Shown here piece by piece: positions 1 through 7,459 of a stretch of DNA of 10,764 nt. A program made the position numbers and the translations under genes. The notes beneath the pieces are model-generated. The model saw only the letters and a list, made by a program, of their open reading frames with translations, made no database searches and had not been told where the DNA came from. The stretch is from Eubacteriales bacterium (GTDB lineage: Bacteria; Bacillota_A; Clostridia; Lachnospirales; Lachnospiraceae). The stretch is from NCBI GenBank assembly GCA_030527765.1, contig JAUNAE010000100.1, positions 1 through 10,764 on the forward strand, written 5' to 3'. Within the stretch, counting starts at the first letter, position 1. Each line of letters starts with the position of its first letter.

Positions 1-135
1 GGCATTGTCATTTCGGAAATGATAATACGTTCTCTGCCACAAATCGGTTTTTGGTTTTGTTACAATCTCAATCTGATCTTCACCAATGTGAAAATCCAAT
101 GGCTCTCTTGTCCATTTAAAATCCGCAAAATTCAT
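1..135 (-). CDS. DUF1349 domain protein, N-terminal fragment
   Basis: This is a minus-strand open frame of 45 codons that starts at ATG (133-135) and runs off the left edge of the window, so only the N-terminus is seen. An AAGGAGG ribosome binding site lies 8 nt upstream (144-150), and a TTGACA-17-AATAAT promoter is a little further up. The fragment contains KTDLWQRTYYHFRNDNA, which resembles the N-terminal signature of DUF1349 proteins, small single-domain proteins with a concanavalin-like beta-sandwich fold and no settled function. No signal peptide is visible, so it is probably cytoplasmic. It is transcribed in the same direction as the antiporter operon but is separated from it by terminators and has its own promoter, so no functional link is implied. 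The family call rests on recalled motif similarity alone. Confidence 0.8.
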   Translation of the reverse strand, partial: MNFADFKWTREPLDFHIGEDQIEIVTKPKTDLWQRTYYHFRNDNA

Positions 136-183
136 AGAAAACTCCTCCTTCTGCATTTCATGCCGGGTCCATTTCTTCTATAA

Positions 184-212
184 ATTATTCTATAAGTAAA
201 TCAGGATGTCAA
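184..212 (-). promoter_or_regulatory. Sigma-A-type promoter of the DUF1349 gene
   Basis: On the minus strand a perfect -35 box TTGACA (207-212) is followed by a 17-nt spacer and a -10 box AATAAT (184-189, one mismatch to TATAAT). Transcription would start near position 177, giving a leader of about 42 nt that ends in the strong ribosome binding site of the DUF1349 gene. The box match and spacing are optimal. The start site itself is inferred. Confidence 0.75.
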
Positions 213-216
213 GTAA

Positions 217-297
217 AATGAATCTGGCTACCACGAGACGGTTGCTGAACTTATCAAAGAAGGCTATACCGTCAACAAGAACAAGCCCAGTAAATAA
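217..297 (+). pseudogene. Possible 3' remnant of a lost plus-strand gene
   Basis: In one plus-strand frame, codons 217-297 read NESGYHETVAELIKEGYTVN followed by KNKPSK and a TAA stop. The text has the look of a real protein C-terminus: a short amphipathic helix, then a lysine-rich tail. There is no start codon, and a TAA stop lies immediately upstream (214-216), so the N-terminal part would have been lost by deletion. The left edge of the remnant sits directly beside the -35 box of the DUF1349 promoter. I do not recognise the parent family. It could also be a chance open stretch, so confidence is low. Confidence 0.3.
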
Positions 298-305
298 CTG
301 GGTTT
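283..305 (-). terminator. Secondary hairpin, possible second terminator
   Basis: CCCAGT (286-291) and ACTGGG (297-302) form a perfect 6-bp stem around the loop aaata. The outer pairs 283-285 with 303-305 extend it to 9 bp, with one G.U pair when read on the plus strand. Read on the minus strand the stem is followed by a moderately T-rich stretch (CTTGTTCTTGTT), which fits a backup terminator behind the stronger one at 312-340. On the plus strand it would overlap the stop codon of the possible gene remnant, so it could equally be that gene's old terminator. Confidence 0.45.
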
Positions 306-310
306 ATAAG

Positions 311-340
311 AAAAGAGAACGCCCACAGGACGTTCTCCTT
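311..340 (-). terminator. Rho-independent terminator of the antiporter operon
   Basis: This hairpin begins 14 nt after the stop codon of the last operon gene. On the minus strand a 7-bp core, GAGAACG with CGTTCTC (331-337 with 315-321), is extended inwards by TCC/GGG and outwards by AAG/TTT when G.U pairs are allowed. The result is about 13 bp with a three-base loop (325-327). It is followed by TTTTCTT. This is a strong intrinsic terminator and marks the end of the ten-gene transcript. Confidence 0.85.
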
Positions 341-354
341 ACTTCAACAACTTC

Positions 355-2520
355 TTAAAACCAAATCAGATAGAACAGTGTCAGCATAAATCCGATACAT
401 AGAAGCATCAGTGCAAAGGACAGGCTTCGTCCGATCAGAATGCTGTTCTGACGGACTTCCGCACGTTTTGCAGCGAGGTCGTGTACATAATCTTTCTCCA
501 CCGGATTTCCTTTGCGATAGGTTCTGTTCGCAAGATTTCTGTAACCGTTTGCAATATTTCCAATGAATACGGTGAATACACTTCCCTCCTGAAGTTCATG
601 TGGAAGCGGGCTGTCTCGATAGATGGTTTTTCTGAGCGCCAGCACAACAAGATCCACAAAGGTATCCAGAATTCGGCAGAAGAATCCACAGACTGCAGAA
701 AGAATGGCAATCAGCGGACGATAGATGAGATTTTCCATATCCCACCATGCCGGCCAGCAATTCACATATACAAGACGACCTGAATTGTTCTTTGCCTTTT
801 TCCTGCGGTTTCCTTCTCCCTTCGCAGAAGATTTTGCATTCTGTGTATTTTCCGCTTTCATAAGGAATTTACGGATGACAAAGAAGTACAGCAATGCACC
901 AATGGCCAGAGAAGTCAGACCGCCTTTCAGACATTCAAAGCTGAAATAATGAACTTTGTGTCCGGCTTCGGAAAGTCCCATGAATCTCTGTCCAAGAACG
1001 GCTGCACGGTCCATAAGCTGTCCCGGAAACAGTCCCCAGATCAGAAGAAGCATTCCACTTACCGCCAGGGCAAAGGTACTCTCTGTATTCATATATTTCT
1101 TCGTTCTGTCAAATTTTCTCTGGGTTTCCGCACTTGCATTCTCTTCCACAAAAATGGCAACGAACAGTTTTGTCATATATGCAGCGGTCATACCACCGGA
1201 AATCAGGAAGATCCACTCAATGGCCTTCATAACCCAGTCTCCGCCAAATTCAACAATACTCTCATGAAGGAGCGTTTTGCTCACATAACCGGAGAACATT
1301 GGAACACCGGCAATTGCCAGAGCACCTACCAGGAAGATGGCTTTGAGAAGCGGTTTCTTTCTTCCGAAACCACGAATCTTGTTCAGATCCAGAGCATGGG
1401 TATTCATAAAGATCACACCTGCTGCCATGAAAAGAACAAGCTTGATCATGGAATGGTTCATCATGTGGAGCAGTGTTCCGTGAACTGCAAGAGCATTCTC
1501 ATCTCCCAGAAGTCCCTGCATACCGATTCCCACCATAATGAACCCGATCTGGGACATGGAGGAGCAGGCGAGAGTTCTCTTAAGATCGATAGAGAAGACC
1601 GCAAGAAGTGCGCCGCCGAACATGGTCAGTACACCGAGCCAAAGAATAAGGCTGCCCCACTTCTCGTCATGGAGAAACAGGTTCGCAGTCAGAATCAGAA
1701 TACCGTAGATACCGGTTTTTGTCAGAACACCGGAAAGCAGTGCAGACGCCGGTGCCGGTGCAACCGGATGGGCTTTTGGCAGCCAGATATGCAGCGGGAA
1801 GGCACCGGCCTTGGCACCGAATCCTACGAGCATGCAGGCACCTGCAGCGTACAGTACCCTCTGATCTCCTGCTGTCTGAATCGCCATATAAAGCTCATCA
1901 ATAGTAAGAGTTCCCACTTCATGATACAGAAGGAACAATCCCATCAGCATTACAAGACCGCCGAACACTGCTACTGCAAGATATGTCTCTGCCGCACGAA
2001 GAGAGGCTTTGTTCTCTTCCTGTGCAACCCACACATAAGATGTGAAAGACATAATCTCGAAGAAAATGAACGTCGTCATAAGATCCGCTGACAGGAACAC
2101 GCCCATAGTTGCTCCCAGAGTCAGCATCATAAAGAGATAGAATCGAGTGGTGTTTTTGTGATGACGGCAATACTCTCTTGAAAGAATGGTTGTCATCATC
2201 CACATCAGTGTTGTAATGGTTCCGTAGATCAGGCGAAGTCCGTCCGCCTGAAAATGAAGTCCCATACCAACCAGGTTGTCGATTCCCAGAGAAGCAACAC
2301 CGCGATTCCAGAATGCCGGATCCGCAATCGTTCCTTCTACTTCCACACCTGCCTTGCCGGAAAGGGCAAGAAACAGGCCAAACATCATAATAAATTCAAT
2401 GATCACAACTGCATCCGCAGTGTAATCTCTAAGATTTGCATCTTTTCTTCCTGCCAGTGCGACCAGCAGTCCACCAAGAAACGGGAAGAAAACAAGCAGT
2501 CCTAATATCATACCTGACAT
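355..2520 (-). CDS. Antiporter-like subunit with long C-terminal extension (fourth large subunit)
   Basis: This 721-residue polytopic membrane protein belongs to the proton-conducting transporter family (NuoL/M/N, MrpA/D, HyfB type). Residues 1-500 form the usual core of about 14 helices. The expected channel residues are present: Glu155 in FFEI, Lys237 in GFGAKAGAFPLHIWLPKAH, His251, Lys268 in LTKTG, the His-rich segment 347-356, and Lys415 in GYVSK. A MrpD or NuoM core would end near residue 500; here about 220 residues follow. They comprise a further membrane helix (about 535-552), a Lys/Arg-rich linker (555-582), a tryptophan-bearing segment (NCWPAWWD, 587-594), long hydrophobic or amphipathic helices (about 598-632), a polar region, and a final membrane helix (about 693-721). 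Translation starts at ATG 2518-2520 behind AAGGGAG (2528-2534), a weaker ribosome binding site than elsewhere in the operon. It is the last gene of the operon, 15 nt after its neighbour. It probably sits at the distal end of the complex. It is not clearly MrpA, because it lacks the PTPVSALLHA signature. Confidence 0.88.
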   Translation of the reverse strand: MSGMILGLLVFFPFLGGLLVALAGRKDANLRDYTADAVVIIEFIMMFGLFLALSGKAGVEVEGTIADPAFWNRGVASLGIDNLVGMGLHFQADGLRLIYGTITTLMWMMTTILSREYCRHHKNTTRFYLFMMLTLGATMGVFLSADLMTTFIFFEIMSFTSYVWVAQEENKASLRAAETYLAVAVFGGLVMLMGLFLLYHEVGTLTIDELYMAIQTAGDQRVLYAAGACMLVGFGAKAGAFPLHIWLPKAHPVAPAPASALLSGVLTKTGIYGILILTANLFLHDEKWGSLILWLGVLTMFGGALLAVFSIDLKRTLACSSMSQIGFIMVGIGMQGLLGDENALAVHGTLLHMMNHSMIKLVLFMAAGVIFMNTHALDLNKIRGFGRKKPLLKAIFLVGALAIAGVPMFSGYVSKTLLHESIVEFGGDWVMKAIEWIFLISGGMTAAYMTKLFVAIFVEENASAETQRKFDRTKKYMNTESTFALAVSGMLLLIWGLFPGQLMDRAAVLGQRFMGLSEAGHKVHYFSFECLKGGLTSLAIGALLYFFVIRKFLMKAENTQNAKSSAKGEGNRRKKAKNNSGRLVYVNCWPAWWDMENLIYRPLIAILSAVCGFFCRILDTFVDLVVLALRKTIYRDSPLPHELQEGSVFTVFIGNIANGYRNLANRTYRKGNPVEKDYVHDLAAKRAEVRQNSILIGRSLSFALMLLCIGFMLTLFYLIWF

Positions 2521-2535
2521 AGTTTCTCTCCCTTC

Positions 2536-4011
2536 TTATTTCACAAAAGATGTCAGTTCCGTAAGTGCCGCAACGATCGGCTGGGAATGAAGACTAAACA
2601 CAAACATTGCAACGACAAAGCATGCCAGAGGCAGAATCATCATCCAGTTCGGATCCTCCACTCCTTTCAGAGTACTGTAGTCGAACTCTTTTCCCGGGAA
2701 GAAAGCACGTACCGAAATGGTCATCATATAAATTGCGGTCAGCAGTGCAGAAATCAGAAGTGCCGCAATTCCCACAACTGCAAGAGGATGCTCACTTACA
2801 ATCGCCGCCTTGGCCAGATTCCATTTGCTGATGAAACCGCACAGTCCCGGAACCCCCATCAGTGCCAGTCCGGAAATGGTAAAGGTGATAAACACCTTCG
2901 GCATTTTTCGGCCAAAGCCGTCCAGCTCATGAACATAGTTGCGCTCGGTTTTGTAAATTACTGCACCTGCACAGAAGAAGGAGCAGATTTTCATCACTGC
3001 ATGGAAAACCATATGGCACAGCGCACCGGTAAATCCCAGAGGTGACATGAGAACGACACCAAACAGAATGTAGGACAGGTTACTCATCGTGGAATATGCC
3101 AGTCTTCGTTTCAGATGGGTTTCCTTGAGACCACGGCTGCAGCCATAAACGATGGTAAAAATGACCGGAATCATAACAACGGTCTGTGCCCAGGATCCAC
3201 GAAGGAACTCAGAACCAAAACTATAATAGGTAATACGCATTGCAGTAAATGCGCCGGCTTTTACGACGGCAACCGCATGAAGCAGTGCTGTAACCGGAGT
3301 CGGTGCCACACCTGCCTTCGGAAGCCATGCTCCGAAAGGCCACATAGCAGTTTTCACAGAAAATCCCATGAAGCAGAGCACGTAGATCAGAAGCAGCAGG
3401 TTTCGGCTGTCTCCGACTTTTGCCGGATCAAGAACGCCGCCCGGAACAAAGTTGGAAGTCGTTCCGTACATCAGAATAAAAATCATTCCGATGAATGCAA
3501 ATGCCGCACCTCCAAGAGAATAGTACAGATACGTACGGCTCGCCAGAATCGCCTCACGTGTCAGAGTGTGCATAATCAGCGGCACCGTAATCAATGTCAG
3601 TGCTTCATAGAAGCAGTACATGGTCACAATATCCTCAGCAAAAGCGATGCCAAGGGTAATTCCATAAGTCATGGTATAGAACATGAAGAAATATTTCTCA
3701 TGACCTTCATGTTTCATATACTCAAAGGCAAACAAGGTTGCCAGAGGCCAGAGCAGGGACACAATGGCAGCAAACACAGTGCCAAGTCCATCCAGTCGGA
3801 AACTGATGCTCAGATTTCCCGTCAGATGGAAAAATACGATGCCATCCTCCGGACGATGGAACAACAGGTAAATGACAAGAAGGGTATTTACAACCACAAC
3901 TGTCTCAATATAAATCATCATCTGCTGACGGTTCTTAAAAGGCAGCAGAGGAATCAGGGCTCCCGCAAGGATCGGAAGCAGAATTGCAATCGCCAGATAA
4001 ACAGGACTCAT
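2536..4011 (-). CDS. Antiporter-like subunit with NuoL/MrpA-type signature (third large subunit)
   Basis: This 491-residue protein has about 14 membrane helices and belongs to the proton-conducting transporter family. I place the start at ATG 4009-4011 (MSPVYLAIAI), because AAGGAGG (4020-4026) lies 8 nt upstream. The open frame extends to 4056, but that would add an implausible polar peptide inside the previous gene. Channel residues are Glu136 in CFYEALTL, Lys220 in FSVKTAMWPFGAWLPKAG, His245, Lys251 and Lys396 in GFISKWN. The segment VAPTPVTALLHAVAVVKAG (235-253) is the hallmark of NuoL and of the MrpA core, so this is the best candidate for the antiporter half of MrpA. It stops after the core, with no MbhD/MbhE tail; those domains are encoded upstream in the operon. 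It is clearly paralogous to the preceding gene product. The ribosome binding site overlaps the upstream stop codon (TAAGGAGG), which suggests translational coupling. Confidence 0.9.
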   Translation of the reverse strand: MSPVYLAIAILLPILAGALIPLLPFKNRQQMMIYIETVVVVNTLLVIYLLFHRPEDGIVFFHLTGNLSISFRLDGLGTVFAAIVSLLWPLATLFAFEYMKHEGHEKYFFMFYTMTYGITLGIAFAEDIVTMYCFYEALTLITVPLIMHTLTREAILASRTYLYYSLGGAAFAFIGMIFILMYGTTSNFVPGGVLDPAKVGDSRNLLLLIYVLCFMGFSVKTAMWPFGAWLPKAGVAPTPVTALLHAVAVVKAGAFTAMRITYYSFGSEFLRGSWAQTVVMIPVIFTIVYGCSRGLKETHLKRRLAYSTMSNLSYILFGVVLMSPLGFTGALCHMVFHAVMKICSFFCAGAVIYKTERNYVHELDGFGRKMPKVFITFTISGLALMGVPGLCGFISKWNLAKAAIVSEHPLAVVGIAALLISALLTAIYMMTISVRAFFPGKEFDYSTLKGVEDPNWMMILPLACFVVAMFVFSLHSQPIVAALTELTSFVK

Positions 4012-4024
4012 TCTTCTCTCCTCC

Positions 4025-5563
4025 TTACAGCACCATAGATGCAATCTCGTTAACAAGTTTCAAAAGCGGATTCGGGAATACGCCCAGAAGTACCGCAAGA
4101 CACGCCAGAATCGCAAGTGGAAGCAGCATGCCAATGGATGGTTCCAGAGAACTCTTTTTGCCGGACTTGTGAGACTCTTCCTGTCCCGCACTCTTCTCAT
4201 CCGGATTCCAGTCCTCTCCCGGAAGAAAACCGCTGATCGTTACCGGCAGCAGATAACCTGCTGTCAAAAGTGCAGATACAAGGAGAACTGCCGGACCTAC
4301 ATAACGGAATGCTCCGATGTTTCCGGAGAGTGCTCCTTCTGCAAGATGCCACTTACTGATGAAACCACTTGTCGGCGGAATACCGATCAGAGCAAGGGAT
4401 GCAAAGGTATAGCACCACAGAGTGACAGGCATCTGTTTGCCAATTCCCCTGAGTTCCTTTACTCGGGTCTTGCCGCACTGGAAAATGAAGATACCTGCTG
4501 TTAAGAACAGGGTACTCTTAATGAAGGCATGGAATACTACATGAAGCAGTGCTCCACTCATTGCCTGCGGCTCTAATACAGAGAGGCCAAATAGAATATA
4601 GGAAACCTGGCTGACCGTTGAGTATGCCAGACGTTTCTTAAACACCGGCTCACGGAACGCAAGAAGTGATCCCATAAATACTGTCATAAGAGCCAGTGTC
4701 ATCCATGCGGTCTGAACCCAGGTTCCCCGAAGGAAATCTGCTCCAACCATGTAATAAACGACACGGATAATTGCCAGCACACCGGACTTCACAATGATAC
4801 TGGAAAGAGCTGCAGAAGCCGGAGACGGAGCAACCGGATGAGCTGTCGGAAGCCATGCATGAAGCGGGAACATACCTGCTTTTGCTCCAAAACCAATGAG
4901 CATTGCCATCACTGCCCAGAGAAGAACCCCTTCATGGCCAGATGCCAGTGTAATGGAAAGGGAACCGCCCGGAACAAAGGCCAGGGTATCACAGTAACGA
5001 TACAGATAGAAGATACCGAACAGACCTGCATAAGCACCGCACATGGAATAAAACAGATACTTCAGAGAAGCCATAATCGCTTCTCTGGAACCATTGTGCA
5101 GAACCAGTGGCATGGAAGTCAGTGTCATCAATTCATAAAACAGATACATGGTCACAAGGTTTCCGGAAAAATCCAGTGCGATCAGCACCGAATACACCAG
5201 AAGGAAAAATCCGTAGAATCTTTTTTCCTCTCCCTCATGCTTCATGTATACAAAGGAATAAATTCCGACACACACCCACACAATGCTTACGAAGGTGACA
5301 AAAAGTCGACCAACCGCATCCACGTGGAAATAAACCGGAATGTCCTTCATTAAATAAAACAGAGTAATCTCCTTCTCGCCGGTCCATGCCGCAGCAACCG
5401 CGAGAACTGCAGCTGCCAAAAGGACCGTCCCCACGAACAGATGCAGGTTGTGAAGATTCTCTTTTCCGTCTCTCCCTTTCAGATGGTCTGCAAAGGAAGA
5501 CACGAGCAGGAAAATTCCCGCTGCCGCCGATATAAACATCGGCAGAATGATCCAGATATTCAT
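4025..5563 (-). CDS. Antiporter-like subunit, NuoM/MrpD type (second large subunit)
   Basis: This 512-residue polytopic membrane protein belongs to the proton-conducting transporter family. It starts at ATG 5561-5563, 12 nt after the previous gene, with an AAGGAG site (5572-5577) overlapping the upstream TAA stop. Expected ion-path residues are Glu144 in FYELMTL, Lys228 in GFGAKAGMFPLHAWLPTAH, His234, His242, Lys259 in IIVKSG, His341/His345 and Lys404 in GFISKWH. The HPVAPSPASAALSS form of the central loop (242-255) is the NuoM/MrpD type. A hydrophilic insert rich in Glu, Lys and Ser (about 449-474) precedes the last helices. It shares YMKHEG, FVPGG and FLRGxWxQT landmarks with the next gene product, which points to a local duplication. 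The predicted role is a transmembrane proton or sodium path; the ion cannot be told from sequence. Confidence 0.9.
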   Translation of the reverse strand: MNIWIILPMFISAAAGIFLLVSSFADHLKGRDGKENLHNLHLFVGTVLLAAAVLAVAAAWTGEKEITLFYLMKDIPVYFHVDAVGRLFVTFVSIVWVCVGIYSFVYMKHEGEEKRFYGFFLLVYSVLIALDFSGNLVTMYLFYELMTLTSMPLVLHNGSREAIMASLKYLFYSMCGAYAGLFGIFYLYRYCDTLAFVPGGSLSITLASGHEGVLLWAVMAMLIGFGAKAGMFPLHAWLPTAHPVAPSPASAALSSIIVKSGVLAIIRVVYYMVGADFLRGTWVQTAWMTLALMTVFMGSLLAFREPVFKKRLAYSTVSQVSYILFGLSVLEPQAMSGALLHVVFHAFIKSTLFLTAGIFIFQCGKTRVKELRGIGKQMPVTLWCYTFASLALIGIPPTSGFISKWHLAEGALSGNIGAFRYVGPAVLLVSALLTAGYLLPVTISGFLPGEDWNPDEKSAGQEESHKSGKKSSLEPSIGMLLPLAILACLAVLLGVFPNPLLKLVNEIASMVL

Positions 5564-5575
5564 ATCACTCTCTCC

Positions 5576-7084
5576 TTACGCAAACATACTGAGGCCTTTC
5601 TCAATCGCCGTCATAACCGGCTGTGAGAACATGCCCAGAAACAGATTCAGAATAATAAGGCAAAGCAGAGCAACGGCCTTCGCCGGCTGCTGTGCCATAG
5701 TAACCGTTTTGAAATTTTTCTTCTGAACAACCGCTTTTTTCTCCGGAGTGTACAGACGAATCACTGTCTTTAAGAAATAAACCGTATTCAGAATGGTACT
5801 GATTGCCAGAGCAATCATCGTCGGAAGAATTTTGTCATCATTTCCAACTGCCGCCTGAGCAAACAGAATCTTGGAAATGAATCCCGGGAACATCGGGAAA
5901 CCGACCATGGACAAAGCACCTACCGTAAATGCCACACCAGCAATCTTGTTTCTGTATCCTGCTCCATTCAGATCGAAGAAATCCACACTGTCTCCGGAAA
6001 CCTCTGTAAGACTGGAGGCCGAAAGGAACAGAAGGGATTTGGATGAAGCATGTGCCATTACATGGAAAACAGATGCCAGCACTCCTGCCGTCGTACCAAG
6101 ACCAAAGCCCATGTAAATATATCCAATCTGCGCAATGGAAGAAAAAGCGATCATGCGGCGCACACTGCTTGTACGAATCGCATCCACAGAACCAAAAATC
6201 ATACCCATGATACCGAAAATAAACAGGATATTGATAATTCTTGTCTCTGCAATAATCTCAAATCCGATCACACGGAAGAAGATTTTGATCAAAAGGAAAA
6301 TATATCCTTTGGATACCAGTGAAGAAAGAATTGCCGCAGAAGATACGGTGGAATATCCGTAAGCATCCGGCAGCCATCCGTGGAACGGAAACAGTGCACT
6401 CTTAATGGCGAGACCGACAGACATCAGACCGATGGATACGATCAGTGGTGCCCGGTACTCTCCTGCCGCATAAATCATGGCAACAGACTCCTGCATATTA
6501 CTCATGAGAAGATGACCTGTAATTCCATAGAGGAAGCAAAGTCCCAGAAGAAGCATTGCGGAACCGCAAAGACTCATGATCATATAACGGGTCGCAGCCA
6601 CAATAGTACGTCCGTTTTGGCGGATCATAATCAGACCACAGGCAGAAATCGTATTGATCTCAACGAACACGTATGCCGTAAACATATCGTTTGTGTAAAT
6701 CAAAGCAATCAGAGAAGACAGGAGCAGATTTACCATAATGTAGTAGAGATTCTGCTTGGACTCCTCGATCTCCGCCTCCCTCTCCTTCATACCGCCGATC
6801 ATAGACAGCAGCATAATGACACAGAAGAAGACAGCCATCACAGCTTCCAGAATACCCACGCGGATCTCATTGCCCCAAGGTGCGGAGAAATGACCCATTT
6901 TGTAAACGTAGGATTCTCCGGTCTTCACAACGAAACAGAGCACTGCCACGTTCATAAGACCAACTGCGGAAATAACAAAGGTATTCACCCATTTTGCCGG
7001 TTTTGCCTTCAGAATGGAAGACAGCGGGCCGGAGAAAAGGGTCAGAATGATACAGAAGAACGGAAAGTTCTGTACAAAAGCCAT
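5576..7084 (-). CDS. mrpD: MrpD/MbhH-like antiporter subunit (first large subunit)
   Basis: This protein of about 502 residues lies directly after mrpC, the position held by mrpD/mbhH in Mrp and Mbh operons, and it belongs to the proton-conducting transporter family. The frame opens with GTG ATG. I prefer the ATG (7082-7084), which shares a base with the mrpC stop (TGATG) and lies 7 nt after AAGGAGG (7092-7098); GTG at 7087 would leave only 4 nt. Channel residues are Glu142 in FVEINTISACG, Lys228 in LAIKSALFPFHGWLPDAYG, His235, Lys259 in SLVSKG, His341/His345 and Lys405 in GFISK. The position that is His in the second and fourth large subunits (LPxAH) is Tyr here (LPDAYGYS), as is common in MrpD. 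A charged loop (99-110, KEREAEIEESKQ) separates two early helices. Coupling with MrpC by stop/start overlap is likely. Confidence 0.88.
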   Translation of the reverse strand: MAFVQNFPFFCIILTLFSGPLSSILKAKPAKWVNTFVISAVGLMNVAVLCFVVKTGESYVYKMGHFSAPWGNEIRVGILEAVMAVFFCVIMLLSMIGGMKEREAEIEESKQNLYYIMVNLLLSSLIALIYTNDMFTAYVFVEINTISACGLIMIRQNGRTIVAATRYMIMSLCGSAMLLLGLCFLYGITGHLLMSNMQESVAMIYAAGEYRAPLIVSIGLMSVGLAIKSALFPFHGWLPDAYGYSTVSSAAILSSLVSKGYIFLLIKIFFRVIGFEIIAETRIINILFIFGIMGMIFGSVDAIRTSSVRRMIAFSSIAQIGYIYMGFGLGTTAGVLASVFHVMAHASSKSLLFLSASSLTEVSGDSVDFFDLNGAGYRNKIAGVAFTVGALSMVGFPMFPGFISKILFAQAAVGNDDKILPTMIALAISTILNTVYFLKTVIRLYTPEKKAVVQKKNFKTVTMAQQPAKAVALLCLIILNLFLGMFSQPVMTAIEKGLSMFA

Positions 7085-7458
7085 CACAGTCCCTCCTTCT
7101 CAAGTCTTACAGAGATCTCATCCAGATTCAGGGTGTGATATCTGCGGTAAAGACGAATTGTCAGAGAAAGCATCAGTGCAGAAACAGATACGGATACAAC
7201 GATGCCTGTCAGAACTAATCCTGCCGGAATCGGGTTAATGTACGCCTCCACACTCTGAATTCCCTCTACAACAATCGGTGCTTTTCTGCCGGTAATATAT
7301 CCCTTCAATGCAAGAAACAGATACATTGCCGTGTCCATAATATTCAGACCGATGATTTTTTTGATCAGGTTCTGCTGCAAAAGCAGATTCGAGAATCCAA
7401 TGCCAAACAGAAGCATGGCGATGGCTTCTTCATAATGATTTGCAAGACCTGCAAACAT
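7084..7458 (-). CDS. mrpC: MrpC/NuoK-like subunit
   Basis: This 124-residue protein has three membrane helices (about 12-28, 30-54 and 76-103) and is homologous to MrpC, MbhG and NuoK. In these complexes the subunit forms part of the ion path between the small subunits and the first antiporter-like subunit. GLNIMDTAMYLFLAL (37-51) and NPIPAGLVLTGIVVSVSVSA (75-94) match the conserved second and third helices of MrpC. ATG 7456-7458 follows the mrpB stop codon after one base and has AAAGGAGG 8 nt upstream. Its own TGA overlaps the next gene. Residues 104-124 form a charged cytoplasmic tail. Size and gene position agree with the family. Confidence 0.92.
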   Translation of the reverse strand: MFAGLANHYEEAIAMLLFGIGFSNLLLQQNLIKKIIGLNIMDTAMYLFLALKGYITGRKAPIVVEGIQSVEAYINPIPAGLVLTGIVVSVSVSALMLSLTIRLYRRYHTLNLDEISVRLEKEGL

Positions 7459-7459
7459 A

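Noticed and set aside
949..2091. Long plus-strand open frame (380 codons) inside the last antiporter gene
   Set aside because: It is antisense to a clear membrane-protein gene. The translation is rich in Cys, His, Gln and Asn with no hydrophobic or domain pattern, as expected from the reverse strand of hydrophobic codons.
3115..4038. Plus-strand open frame of 307 codons antisense to the third large subunit
   Set aside because: It has the same His/Cys/Gln-rich composition and no recognisable motif. The minus-strand gene accounts for the coding signal.
6380..7138. Plus-strand open frame of 252 codons antisense to mrpD
   Set aside because: It is a shadow of the mrpD coding frame, with no ribosome binding site and no protein family features.
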